The position numbers and the translations under genes were made by a program. The notes under the pieces were generated by a model. It ran no database searches and had not been told where the DNA came from. It was given only the letters and a program-made list of their open reading frames with translations. Positions 1-8,900 of a stretch of DNA of 64,000 nt are shown here, piece by piece (the first letter of the stretch is position 1; each line of letters starts with the position of its first letter). Location of the stretch: positions 186,001 to 250,000 of the forward strand of contig LNFI01000008.1 in assembly GCA_001464615.1 (NCBI GenBank), read 5' to 3'. Source of the DNA: Sphingomonadales bacterium Ga0077557 (GTDB lineage: Bacteria; Pseudomonadota; Alphaproteobacteria; Sphingomonadales; Sphingomonadaceae).

Positions 1-929
1 TCGTCTCCAACGCCATGGTCGCGACCCAGGATGGGTCCAGCTATGGCCAGTTCGGCGCAGCGCGCTTTGTTGGCCCCGGGATTGCCGCACAAAAGGGCGC
101 AATTGCGATGGTGATCCGATCGATTGGCAGCGATCATGGCCGTGGCCCGCATACCGGCCAGACTAATTTCCCGAAGGGCGTCGCGCCAATTCCTGCCGCC
201 GCGCTGTCGACATCGGATGCCGATAACCTCTCCCGCATGGTGGCGCGGGGCAAACCGATCACGCTTCATCTGGTGCTCACGCCGCGTGAAACCGGCCAGC
301 ATGATACTGGCAACGTCATCGCCGAAGTGCCCGGCACCGATCCAAATGCAGGCCTGATCGTAGTCGGCGGCCATCTTGATAGCTGGGATCTCGGCACCGG
401 TGCGATTGACGATGCATCCGGCGTCGCCATCACCGCAGCGGCGGCGAAGCGGCTGCTCGATGGCCCTGCCCCGCGCCGCACGATTCGCGTCGTCTGGTTC
501 GGCGATGAGGAAACCGGCGGTGCCGGAGCGGCGGCCTATTTCGCGGCGCATAAGAACGAACGCCATGATCTGGTGGCGGAATCTGATTTCGGTGCCGATC
601 GTATCTGGCGGGTGGAGTTCAACCTGCCCGACAGCGCGAAACCTGCCGGCGACCGGGTCGCCGCGGCACTCGCGCCGCTTGGGATTGTCCGCGGCACGGC
701 ATTGGGCGGCGATGGCGCCGATATCGCACTGCTGGTGAAATCCGGGGTGGCCGCGATCGATCTCAACCAGTCCGGCACCCGTTATTTCGATTATCACCAC
801 ACGCCTGAAGACACGCTTGAGCGGATCGATCCCGAACAGCTGCGGCAAAATGTCGCGGCCTGGACCGCGATGCTGGCGGTAATCGCCAATGCGCCCGAAG
901 AAATCGGCACCACCAAAGCCAAGCCCTGA
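1..929 (+). CDS. M28 family metallopeptidase, 5' end cut by window
   Basis: This is the C-terminal part of a zinc aminopeptidase/carboxypeptidase of family M28, which removes terminal residues from peptides, usually after export. The frame is open from base 3, and the first ATG at 15 lies inside the domain, so the true start is upstream of the window. The first ~100 residues look like the end of a PA (protease-associated) domain. The metal ligands follow in order: GGHLDSWD (His/Asp), GAIDDASG (bridging Asp), FGDEETGG (catalytic Glu pair), ESDFG and YHHTPEDT (last His). The catalytic half is therefore complete. Exact substrate and signal peptide cannot be judged without the missing N-terminus. 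Confidence 0.93.
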   Translation, partial: VSNAMVATQDGSSYGQFGAARFVGPGIAAQKGAIAMVIRSIGSDHGRGPHTGQTNFPKGVAPIPAAALSTSDADNLSRMVARGKPITLHLVLTPRETGQHDTGNVIAEVPGTDPNAGLIVVGGHLDSWDLGTGAIDDASGVAITAAAAKRLLDGPAPRRTIRVVWFGDEETGGAGAAAYFAAHKNERHDLVAESDFGADRIWRVEFNLPDSAKPAGDRVAAALAPLGIVRGTALGGDGADIALLVKSGVAAIDLNQSGTRYFDYHHTPEDTLERIDPEQLRQNVAAWTAMLAVIANAPEEIGTTKAKP

Positions 930-1059
930 TCTTCAGCGCATCAAGCCGACGTCAAAATGGTCGTTAGATAAAGAGAGATCGGCCTAATTGTGGCGGGGCC
1001 AGCACCTCGCCTTGCGACGATAAGGCCAGATCAACGCCAGTTTCTGTGGGAGCAGATCG

Positions 1060-1341
1060 ATGAAGAGCGCCATCACCGCCGCCGCCCTTGCTGTCGGAGT
1101 CATTACCCTTGCCGCCTGTGCGCGCTCGCCAGAAAGCGCCACCGTCGATAATGGCAGCGAGATCATTACGTCTAATATGGCGATGATGGCCGATAATATG
1201 GAAGAGCGGGCAGAAAGCATGTCCGATGCGATGGCCGCGAACATGATGGCCAGCGACGAAAACGCGATGGATATAGGCGCGGATGACGCCACGAGCGCGG
1301 CGGATGGCGCCGACCCATCCAATTCTACCCGAAAACGCTGA
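1060..1341 (+). CDS. small putative lipoprotein, 93 aa
   Basis: The N-terminus has a charged start, a hydrophobic run and a lipobox (LAAC, Cys20), predicting processing by signal peptidase II and anchoring in an envelope membrane. GGGAG about 8 bases upstream supports the ATG at 1060. The mature part is acidic, rich in Met, Ala, Asp and Asn, and contains NMA/NMM-type repeats with amphipathic helical character. No family was recognised. It stands alone downstream of the peptidase gene. The methionine richness could suit metal or redox sensing, but nothing in the sequence proves this. Confidence 0.72.
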   Translation: MKSAITAAALAVGVITLAACARSPESATVDNGSEIITSNMAMMADNMEERAESMSDAMAANMMASDENAMDIGADDATSAADGADPSNSTRKR

Positions 1342-1368
1342 TCACCCCGACCGGCGCAACCTGGCCAA

Positions 1369-1779
1369 TCAATCAATCGATTTGCGCAGAAAACGGTCAA
1401 TCACATTAGCGGTCAGCCGCGCCGGTCGGTGGGTATCCGCATCGATGCAGCACCAGCTCGATTGCACCTCGGCGAGCACTTCCTCGCCGCGCCGAATGAT
1501 CGTCTGATAAAAGGCGCGCGCGCCGTGAACCTTCTCCAGCAGCACCGTCGCGACCAGATCGTCCGCCAGAAAGGCGGGCTTGCGATAGGTAATTTCGTGC
1601 TTCAGCGCGACCCACAAATGCGCGGCAATCGCATCGGCCGGCGCCAGCCTTTCCCAATGGCTGATAACCGCCGCCTGTACCCATTTGAGATAGCTGGCAT
1701 TATTGACATGCCCCATGAAATCGATGTCGGCGGGATCAATGGCAACGCTGTAACTGTGCGGGATGGACTGTAGCATCAT
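1369..1779 (-). CDS. acyl-CoA thioesterase, 4HBT hot-dog fold
   Basis: A single-domain hot-dog protein of 136 residues, the usual length for the YbgC/FadM-like group that hydrolyses acyl-CoA thioesters in the cytoplasm. The active-site segment near residues 16-30 reads DIDFMGHVNNASYLKW, with the catalytic Asp and the conserved MGHVNN loop. The rest fits the family (KHEITYRKPAF, the VAxVLLEKVHGARAFYQ strand region). The ATG at 1779 gives the normal family N-terminus. It converges with the lipoprotein gene, and no operon partner is visible. The acyl chain preference cannot be read from sequence. Confidence 0.9.
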   Translation of the reverse strand: MMLQSIPHSYSVAIDPADIDFMGHVNNASYLKWVQAAVISHWERLAPADAIAAHLWVALKHEITYRKPAFLADDLVATVLLEKVHGARAFYQTIIRRGEEVLAEVQSSWCCIDADTHRPARLTANVIDRFLRKSID

Positions 1780-1857
1780 ATGGCATCATAGCACGCCCAC
1801 CGCGCCCTGACGAAAGAATCTCGGGGCAAATGCAAAATTTCCGGAGCAGCTTACCCC

Positions 1858-2187
1858 ATGTCTTATAAGGATCCCGGCTTTAACGATCGCATCGCCAGCG
1901 CCGCCAAGGCCAAGCAGGCCGCGCTCGACAAGCTGAAGGCGCGTCCGCCGGTTGATGAAGCAGCCGTCGCTGCCAAGCTCGCAGCGCGTGCCGCCAAGGA
2001 AGCAGCCGATGCCGAGAAGCGCGCCGCCAAACAGGCCCAGCGCGAACAGGAAGCTGCCGAAAAGGCCGAACGCAAGCGATTGGAAGCCGAAGCCGAAGCC
2101 GCCAAGGTCAAGCCCGAACTGACCGAAGCCGAGAAAAAGGCCATTCGCGACGCCAAATACGCCGCCCGCAAACAGCGCAAGCGCTAA
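1858..2187 (+). CDS. DUF6481 family protein, highly charged helical, 109 aa
   Basis: A small protein dominated by Ala, Lys and Glu, with heptad-like repeats from about residue 40 to 108 that predict one long charged helix or coiled coil. The opening (SYKDPGFNDRIASAAKAKQAAL) and closing (DAKYAARKQRKR) match my recollection of DUF6481, a family common in sphingomonads with no known function. There is no signal peptide or membrane segment, so it is probably cytoplasmic, and the basic C-terminus could contact nucleic acid (inference). It is followed by a strong hairpin at 2193-2218. Confidence 0.8.
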   Translation: MSYKDPGFNDRIASAAKAKQAALDKLKARPPVDEAAVAAKLAARAAKEAADAEKRAAKQAQREQEAAEKAERKRLEAEAEAAKVKPELTEAEKKAIRDAKYAARKQRKR

Positions 2188-2192
2188 GCTGC

Positions 2193-2218
2193 ATCGGCTG
2201 AGTTGACGCTCAGCCGAT
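2193..2218. terminator. bidirectional hairpin between convergent genes
   Basis: A perfect 10-bp stem (ATCGGCTGAG / CTCAGCCGAT) with a 6-base loop lies 5 bases after the DUF6481 stop and 11 bases before the stop of the opposite gene. It has no clear T-tract, so it may act with other factors or simply protect both 3' ends. Confidence 0.6.
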
Positions 2219-2228
2219 CGCCCTTGCG

Positions 2229-3605
2229 CTAGAAATAGGCGATCAGGCTGACCGCTGCGAACCTGGTGTCGCCGTTGCGCTGGGCATTGGGGGCTTGCCG
2301 CAGGAATGGCCCTTTGCGCAGATAAGTAAAGTCCACCTCGCCTCGCAAAACCTTGGGGATCACCCAATAGCGGGCGCGGATGTCGAACTGTTCGCCAGCA
2401 TAATTGCCAGACCGGCCCAGCGGATCGCGCACCCCGGTCGTCGCAAAGGCATCGGTAATTTCGGGCACGACCAGCGCGCGCGCATCGACCATCCCGTCCC
2501 AGCGCTTGGTCGGCTTCACTTCAAGCCGAACGCCTGGCGACGAAATATTGGAACGGTTGATTTCATTGAAGATGCCGCTGGGCGAAAAATCAACCCGGCG
2601 CCCGCCGAACAGCGTATCGAACCGGCCAAAACTCCCGGTTGATCGAGTGCCGCTCGCATAATCATATTCGATCGCAACCCGCAGCGCCCATGGCCCATTG
2701 AAGCTGTGGCCGATACTAAAATGATAAAATCCCGCGGACACACGCCGCGTCGGCGCATTCGCGGCAAGGCCTGCGGAGATCGTGCCATATTGGACAGCGC
2801 CCTCGGCGTCCCAGTCGAACCTGCCCGGCGCGGGGTCGCGATACAGCCGGAAATCGAACGTGTGGAGGTTGCGATCCATTGTCTGGAATGCCCCGCTATC
2901 GCTTTCGACAAGGCGGAAATAGCCGATGTCGATCTTGCCCCCAGCAATCAGCTTGGGCGTCGTGACAAAGGCACCCCAGAGCACCAGATTGATGCTTTCC
3001 CGGTCAAGCTCGACACGATTGGCGCGAAGACCGGCCTGATCAGTCGGCAGCCGGGTCTGCGGCAGCACCCAGAACGCAGTCGCCGCTGCCCCCGACTTTG
3101 CCTTATGGTCGAACCGCAGACCGGTATAGCCATTGGCGGTGTTGCGAAATTCCTCGGACGTTACCAGCCGCGACGACCCCAATGAAATGATCATCCGCCC
3201 GGCCTGAAGCGACGTCGTGCTGCCCTTGCCAAGCACCCCGCCAAGATCCGCAGCAATATAGGCCTGGACTGGCTCGACCGCGTTGACTTCGCTGGTGGTC
3301 ACCGGCGTGCCCGGCCCTGAATCATAAACCCGCGCGTCACGGATTTCGCCGCCAATACGGATCGGGTTGAAATTATATTCGGCAAACAGCGTGGTGCGCA
3401 GGCTCACCAGTTCGGATGCGCTGTCGAATCCCGGCCGGGCCTGACCGTCCAACGCTTCGAAGCGGACGCGCGTGCTGCCGTTGATCTTGAGATTGTCCGG
3501 CGCGCCAAGCGCTTCATATAGCGTCGGCGGATCCTTGGCGATTGCGGGCGCAGCCAGCCCAGTTGCAAGCGCAAGCGCCGCGATCCGCACCGTCGTTCGC
3601 GCCAT
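2229..3605 (-). CDS. alginate export family outer-membrane beta-barrel protein
   Basis: The protein has a Sec signal peptide (MARTTVRIAALALATGLAAPAIAKD) and then about 430 residues of alternating short strands with aromatic girdles, ending in Tyr-Phe, the usual terminal signature for BAM-inserted barrels. The segment around FEALDGQARPGF and the arrangement of the barrel match the alginate-export (AlgE-like) Pfam family, found widely in sphingomonads, where the solute is often not alginate. The start is ATG at 3605, whose A is also the last base of the TAA stop of the carbonic anhydrase gene (TAATG). A longer in-frame extension to 3749 lacks a signal sequence and was rejected. Translation is probably coupled to the upstream gene. 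Confidence 0.87.
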   Translation of the reverse strand: MARTTVRIAALALATGLAAPAIAKDPPTLYEALGAPDNLKINGSTRVRFEALDGQARPGFDSASELVSLRTTLFAEYNFNPIRIGGEIRDARVYDSGPGTPVTTSEVNAVEPVQAYIAADLGGVLGKGSTTSLQAGRMIISLGSSRLVTSEEFRNTANGYTGLRFDHKAKSGAAATAFWVLPQTRLPTDQAGLRANRVELDRESINLVLWGAFVTTPKLIAGGKIDIGYFRLVESDSGAFQTMDRNLHTFDFRLYRDPAPGRFDWDAEGAVQYGTISAGLAANAPTRRVSAGFYHFSIGHSFNGPWALRVAIEYDYASGTRSTGSFGRFDTLFGGRRVDFSPSGIFNEINRSNISSPGVRLEVKPTKRWDGMVDARALVVPEITDAFATTGVRDPLGRSGNYAGEQFDIRARYWVIPKVLRGEVDFTYLRKGPFLRQAPNAQRNGDTRFAAVSLIAYF

Positions 3606-4441
3606 TAACGGCTCGCGAGCAGGAACCGCCGGTCGAGCGGCTGGATCGGGCGAGCGTTGAACGGAAAGAATGTCGCGAACCTGTCGATCTGCGCTGCCGA
3701 TGCGGTAATTGGCGTGCGCAAGATGACCCAGTCGACCGCTTCGGCGCACGGCGGTGTCGTCAGCGATCCTTCATAACGATCGAAACCGCGCGCGACCGGC
3801 AGCAGAGCACGCGGGTCAATCATCGGGCCGGTGCCAGTCTCACCCTCCTCGGCAGGGATCGCGGCGATCATCTTTCCCAGCGTCGGATTGCCCACGCCAT
3901 TGGCGACCAGAACCCCCACCACGCCAAAGCCGCCATCGGTCAGCTTGTGAACGAAATGAATTTCAAGCGGGAAGCGCCGCCCGTTGAGCAAATGTTCGCT
4001 CGGATGATGGATATGGAACTGCGCAAGCGCATAGGTCTTGCCGCCGACTGCAAAGCTGCTGCCGGGGGGCGCATCATATTGCACCGTATGGCCGTTATTC
4101 GTGGCGCGGATCGCCAGCGGTTTCCACGCAATCGCCAACCTGCCCAAATCGGCGGGAATAGCGTCCTTCAGGTCAATAGGACTTTCCTGCTCACCGCTAT
4201 TGCAGATCACATAATCCTTGCTGAGCGTCGACCAGTGATCCGGGCCGGTCGGGCCGGTATAGCCCCATTCAACATGCGCTGCCCGCTCACCGCTGGCGAC
4301 CTCGACTGCCTTGGCAGCTGGCGTTTCGGGTGCCGTTTGCGCCGCCACCTGCACGGCGATGCCGCCGGACGCGACCAGCCCCAGCAGCGTCAGGACTTTG
4401 CCGCTGTTCTTGTTGGGAGGCATATTTTTGAGGGCGTGCAT
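3605..4441 (-). CDS. alpha-type carbonic anhydrase, exported
   Basis: This enzyme interconverts CO2 and bicarbonate in the periplasm. A signal sequence (KVLTLLGLVASGGIAVQVAAQ) precedes the alpha-CA domain. The zinc site is visible as FHIHHPSEH (two His ligands) and EIHFVH (third His), and the later GSLTTPPCAEAVDW block is also canonical. ATG at 4441 is preferred because GAGG lies about 8 bases upstream; ATG at 4471 and 4423 are alternatives. The gene overlaps the outer-membrane barrel gene by one base (TAATG), suggesting an operon of a periplasmic enzyme and a porin-like channel. Confidence 0.92.
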   Translation of the reverse strand: MHALKNMPPNKNSGKVLTLLGLVASGGIAVQVAAQTAPETPAAKAVEVASGERAAHVEWGYTGPTGPDHWSTLSKDYVICNSGEQESPIDLKDAIPADLGRLAIAWKPLAIRATNNGHTVQYDAPPGSSFAVGGKTYALAQFHIHHPSEHLLNGRRFPLEIHFVHKLTDGGFGVVGVLVANGVGNPTLGKMIAAIPAEEGETGTGPMIDPRALLPVARGFDRYEGSLTTPPCAEAVDWVILRTPITASAAQIDRFATFFPFNARPIQPLDRRFLLASR

Positions 4442-4842
<401 letters not shown>

Positions 4843-4922
4843 ACGCTGGGGTGCCCTAGGGGGCATCACGATCGAGTGCAAGCAACATATCCGTCATCAG
4901 ACTAGCGCCGATCGGAAGAAGC

Positions 4923-4998
4923 TGGTGGGCCCGGCAGGACTCGAACCCGCAACCTAGCCGTTATGAGCGGCCAGCTCTAACCATTGAGCTACAGGCCC
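4923..4998 (-). tRNA. tRNA with CAT anticodon, probably tRNA-Ile2
   Basis: A 76-nt cloverleaf with encoded CCA: acceptor GGGCCTG/CGGGCCC, anticodon stem GCCG/CGGC around CTCATAA, and T arm GGTTCGAGTCC. CAT can be elongator Met, initiator Met or Ile2. It is not the initiator, because it lacks the GGG/CCC anticodon stem and unpaired first base. The C4-G69 and C5-G68 pairs and the short D loop resemble Ile2 tRNAs whose C34 is converted to lysidine by TilS. Elongator Met remains possible. Confidence 0.85.
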
Positions 4999-5041
4999 CA
5001 CCGCCCGCACGCCTAGCGGAGGCAACCGCTGGAGAGCAAGC

Positions 5042-6058
5042 CTAGCCCGCTGCCGTAAGGAGATCAGCAAGCGTAATGGGTCGCCCACCGCGCAAATCGA
5101 GCATCGCCAGCACCTTTTCCCACCAGCGATCAAAAGCGGCGAGATCGGTCCGGTCGCGAACATAAGGGGTGTGGCCGGGAACCAAGGACGGCGAGTGGAA
5201 TGAGAAATTGAGCAAGGGCAGCCCTTCGCCCAATGCGATTCTTACCGCCTCCAGCGCATCGGCAAGCGGCATACCCTCTGGCGTCAACGCAACCCGCGCG
5301 AGCATGCCGGTGCGGGCAAACAGCCCACGCCCGCGCGGCACCCGGCCCAGCCCCGCATAAAGCGGTTGCCCTGCCCGCCGGAGAAGACCGGTAAAAATCG
5401 TGGTCAGCGGCAATTCGATCATGCCACCGATTCGGAACGGCGCATTATCGATCGCGGAAAAATCCGGCCCGCCTTCCGACGCATAGCTATAGCGCGCGCG
5501 CATCGAGCTATCGATCCGGTAGCCCCGCGCCGCCAGCAGCGCGACGGTTTGCGGGCCGATGCCATAACGCCCGGCGCGATATGCAATCGGGGGCACGCCA
5601 AAAGCATCGGTGATGGCCGCTGTCAGTGAATCGAGCTTGGCCGCTTCGAGCGTCATCGGCAGGTTGCCGGGAAAGCTGTTATGCGGCGTCACCGCTTCAT
5701 CAAAGGGCGGGTTGACCCAGGGGTGGAGCTGCGTGCCGATCGTCGTGCCCCCCTGCCCGATCAGCGACCGCAGAATATCGACGGCGGCTGGATTGCTGAC
5801 AATCGGGTGATCGATCATGAAATTCAGCGGTACGCCAGCCGCAGCGAAGCGGGCATGCGTGGCCGGCAATGCTGCGACCGCAGTCGTCGCGCGCGACTCC
5901 CGCGATAGCGGCGCGTGCCAGTCAAATTCCTCTTCGGTATCGACAAAAACGGTGAAGCGCGTGCCGAAATCAGCCGGCCAAGCGATCAGATCGGCTGGTG
6001 CAGGCAGCGGCGGACGATACCCGCCCGCGACATTTACCGGAGGATCACGCACCGGCAC
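5042..6058 (-). CDS. polysaccharide deacetylase (NodB-fold, WalW-like)
   Basis: A predicted metal-dependent carbohydrate esterase that removes acyl groups from sugars of a surface polysaccharide. The NodB fold begins with FTVFVDTEEEFDW near residue 36, carrying the metal/catalytic Asp. It continues with MIDHPIV, GTQLHPWVNPP (second metal-site His), YRAGRYGIG and the closing LLNFSFHSPSLVPGHTPY. No signal peptide is apparent. The gene starts with GTG just 2 bases after the TGA of the large histidine kinase, so the two are almost certainly co-transcribed. The second half includes a less conserved insertion (residues ~215-255). Confidence 0.87.
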   Translation of the reverse strand: MPVRDPPVNVAGGYRPPLPAPADLIAWPADFGTRFTVFVDTEEEFDWHAPLSRESRATTAVAALPATHARFAAAGVPLNFMIDHPIVSNPAAVDILRSLIGQGGTTIGTQLHPWVNPPFDEAVTPHNSFPGNLPMTLEAAKLDSLTAAITDAFGVPPIAYRAGRYGIGPQTVALLAARGYRIDSSMRARYSYASEGGPDFSAIDNAPFRIGGMIELPLTTIFTGLLRRAGQPLYAGLGRVPRGRGLFARTGMLARVALTPEGMPLADALEAVRIALGEGLPLLNFSFHSPSLVPGHTPYVRDRTDLAAFDRWWEKVLAMLDLRGGRPITLADLLTAAG

Positions 6059-6060
6059 GA

Positions 6061-8715
6061 TCAGATGGTTGAAACTTGGCCCACACCCTGAGTGAAGGCG
6101 GCGGGCAGCCGCAAAGTCAAGCGATCAACGCCGATCGTCAGGCTGCCGCCGAGCTCAACCGCCAGGTTTCGCGCGAGCCGCAGCGCAAAGCCGGTGCCAA
6201 GCAGGGGCGCTCCTTCAATTTCGGCCTCGCTTTCGGCGTCAATCGCGAGCAACGCATCGCCGGGATAGGCCGCCAATGCGCGTGGCCGACCGATGTGGAC
6301 AGCGACCGTGTCTTCGCCTTCGCGGCCCAGCCGGATCGCAATCGTCTCGCCAGCACTGCCAGCAGAAACCAAAGCCGCAAACAGCCGGGTGAACAACCGA
6401 TCGACCGCACGATCATCGCCCTTGATCGCAACATCGCCGGCATCGATATCAAGCAGGATAGACGCCTGACGCAATGTCGCCAGCGGCGCTAGGTCATGCA
6501 CGATTCGCTGCAGCAACAGCCCGACCGGCACCTCAGTCGGGCGCAAATCCAGCGCCTGGGCTTCAATCCGTGCTGCCATATCGAGATCATCGATTGCGCC
6601 GAGCAAGCCCATTGCCTGATCACGGATCGTTTCGGCATAATCGCGATATGGGCCTGGCACGGGGCCAAGCAATTCGCCCTCAATCATCTCAGCAAAGCCA
6701 GCAATCGCGGTTGTCGGCGTGCGGAGTTCGTGCACCAATTGGCGCAGCGAATCGATCGCGGGGGAACGGTCGCCATGATCGGGTTCGGCTCGCTCGTCAG
6801 CCCGGGGGCGGCGCGCAGTGCCACGATAGCCGGTGAAGCGTCCGGTTGCATGATCGAACACCGGCACGCCCGAAATCCGCCATTGGCCTGCCGCATCGGA
6901 CTGGCCGTCAATCAGCAAGCGCGCATCGGCAAAGGCAGATCGGCGGCGATAGGCACCAGCCGCCACACCATCAACCTTCGCAGCGTCGATGCCACTGGCG
7001 AGATCGAGCGAGATGCCGATCACTGCTGCCCGCGCAACGCCTTCTACCCACCGGATCGTGCCTGCTGCATCGGTTTCAAACCGGAAGCCTGAACGCGGGG
7101 CGATTGATGCGGCGACATCATTGGCGGCCAATGTCTCATCATCGGGCCGCCCAGTTTCCTCACGCTGCCGGTTGAAGGCATCGATCCGCGCGACAAGATC
7201 AGAGATCTGATAAGGTCCGCGGGGCGCAATATCCTGGCCATCGCCGACTAACGGCGCGGCCGGCGCAGCCACTGCCGCTGCCGATAGGTCATCGACAGGC
7301 GCGGTAATCGGCGCTGGCTCAACGAGCGCCAGCGGCACTGGCGCTGAAGTTGGCTCGCTCTCAATTAGCGCCACAGGAGGCAGATCGCTGTCGGGCAACG
7401 AGGTAGTCGTCTCGGCGGCCGCTGGCGCGGGATTTTCCGGCACGATTTCTTGCGGCGCCACATCGTCTTGCTGGCGCAGTGCCTCGACAACCACGGGCAA
7501 GCCAAAGGCGACGGTGGCAATCGACACAAACGACCACTCGCTGCTGGTTTCAGCTGGCACATCCGCAACGCGCTCGACAGGCGCTGGCGTTGGCACGGCT
7601 TCGGCCGCTGGGGCCGGTGCGGCGGGTGGCAGCGTGAAGGCTGGCTGCACATTGGGCAAGCGGAGCGCCTGGGGCCTGGTCGGCGCGATCGCCGGACGCG
7701 CCGCAATCACCGATGTCCAGTCAATCGACAGCGGTTGTGCAACATCCACGGATTCAGACAAAGCATCAGGCTGCTTCTCAAGCAGCGTCTCCGGCACATC
7801 CGCAATCGCCGCTGCACTTTCCAAAGTGCCTTCGGGCACGATGGGCGCAGATTCTATTGCCGAGACCGGCGCAAGGTCAGGCGCAGGCTCTATTTCAGGC
7901 TGCATCACGGCCTCAACCGCCGACGAGGCAACCTCTTCTGGTCCAGTCAATGGTTCGGGTGTGCCGCTCGTCCCAGTGGGCGCGAGCATCAACGGCGCGG
8001 CTGTGACTGCTGTCGCGACTTCAGCCAAGGGCGGCGACATTGGCAAGGGTGCCGGATCAGAAACTGGATCGACATCAACCGAGTCGGTGATCGGTTCGCC
8101 CGAAATAATCGGGTCCGCTTGCGCTTCAACTGTATCGATGACGGCCTGATCGACGGGTTCGACCGCCGTTTCAGCGGCAACATCGGCCTCAGTGGCGAAA
8201 AACAGCGGCTCGGGCTGCGCTTCAGCAGCAGCCTCTGGCGCGAACTCGGGCACTTGCGTAGCGTTCAACGGGGATACGCCAGGCAGCGCCGCCGGCAGAA
8301 TGAAATCAATCGGCCCGTAGCTTTCCAGTGCTCGACTGACTTCGGCGGGAAGATCACGGCGATGGCGCAGCACCGATCGCGCCGCCGGCGTCATCTCCGG
8401 CAGCATTGATATCCATTCGTCGCTGCGCAGATCAGCCATGCGCAGCACTGGCGCAGCAATCGCCAGATCTTCTTCGGCAAAAAGGCGGACTAACGGTGCA
8501 GGCGGACGCGCAAAGGCAAGCGCTCTGGCGCTCGCTGCGCGAATGGGTGACGGCACCTGCGGTCGGATCGAGCGCAACCGCGCCATCGCCATTTCACTGG
8601 CCGGCGCACGTCCGCGACCAATTAAGTCAACCAATTGGCGCCAGGCAGTCTGGGCGCCGAACGGGGTCGACATATCGGCCGTGAGTACAGTTTCCAGGCT
8701 ATCGTCGAAACGCAA
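6061..8715 (-). CDS. large PAS/HisKA sensor protein with degenerate ATPase domain
   Basis: An 884-residue predicted cytoplasmic signalling protein. Residues ~1-125 form an alpha-helical DUF2336/HEAT-like region (IRAASARALAF, DEWISMLPEMTPAARSVLRHRRDLP). Residues ~130-495 are a Pro/Ala/Glu-rich low-complexity linker. A PAS-like domain follows (FRFETDAAGTIRWVEG), then HisKA with the phospho-acceptor His near residue 662 in LVHELRTP. The HATPase part keeps a G2-like GTGFALRLARNLA but lacks the N-box Asn (DRLFTRLFAALVSAG) and the G1 DxGxG. The TTG at 8715 is chosen because AAAAGG lies 10 bases upstream and RFDDSLETVL looks conserved; GTG 8739 or ATG 8673 are alternatives. It is coupled to the deacetylase gene. 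Confidence 0.82.
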   Translation of the reverse strand: MRFDDSLETVLTADMSTPFGAQTAWRQLVDLIGRGRAPASEMAMARLRSIRPQVPSPIRAASARALAFARPPAPLVRLFAEEDLAIAAPVLRMADLRSDEWISMLPEMTPAARSVLRHRRDLPAEVSRALESYGPIDFILPAALPGVSPLNATQVPEFAPEAAAEAQPEPLFFATEADVAAETAVEPVDQAVIDTVEAQADPIISGEPITDSVDVDPVSDPAPLPMSPPLAEVATAVTAAPLMLAPTGTSGTPEPLTGPEEVASSAVEAVMQPEIEPAPDLAPVSAIESAPIVPEGTLESAAAIADVPETLLEKQPDALSESVDVAQPLSIDWTSVIAARPAIAPTRPQALRLPNVQPAFTLPPAAPAPAAEAVPTPAPVERVADVPAETSSEWSFVSIATVAFGLPVVVEALRQQDDVAPQEIVPENPAPAAAETTTSLPDSDLPPVALIESEPTSAPVPLALVEPAPITAPVDDLSAAAVAAPAAPLVGDGQDIAPRGPYQISDLVARIDAFNRQREETGRPDDETLAANDVAASIAPRSGFRFETDAAGTIRWVEGVARAAVIGISLDLASGIDAAKVDGVAAGAYRRRSAFADARLLIDGQSDAAGQWRISGVPVFDHATGRFTGYRGTARRPRADERAEPDHGDRSPAIDSLRQLVHELRTPTTAIAGFAEMIEGELLGPVPGPYRDYAETIRDQAMGLLGAIDDLDMAARIEAQALDLRPTEVPVGLLLQRIVHDLAPLATLRQASILLDIDAGDVAIKGDDRAVDRLFTRLFAALVSAGSAGETIAIRLGREGEDTVAVHIGRPRALAAYPGDALLAIDAESEAEIEGAPLLGTGFALRLARNLAVELGGSLTIGVDRLTLRLPAAFTQGVGQVSTI

Positions 8716-8900
8716 ATCTACAGTGCCTTTTGCCGCCACGCGGGGGCGTGTCGTAACGATTTCTTAACCGCATTGGCGGGGCTGTGGGAACTGCTGTTTT
8801 TGGCACGTCGCAATGTGGGACAATTGCGTTTGCCAGCAATTATATTATGTCGGTGCTGGTTGGCAGGATGGAAAAAATCCGCATCGAGGGAACGTAAATA
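8716..8900. promoter_or_regulatory. divergent promoter region, sensor protein / Lrp regulator
   Basis: About 185 bases between divergently transcribed genes, locally AT-rich (AATTATATTATGT near 8836-8848). It is expected to hold both promoters and possibly an Lrp site, but no clear palindrome or -35/-10 pair was identified. Confidence 0.35.

Noticed and set aside
7450-8409. 319-codon frame opposite the linker of the large sensor protein
   Set aside because: The linker's Pro/Ala bias keeps the opposite strand open; the product is Arg/His-rich without domains.
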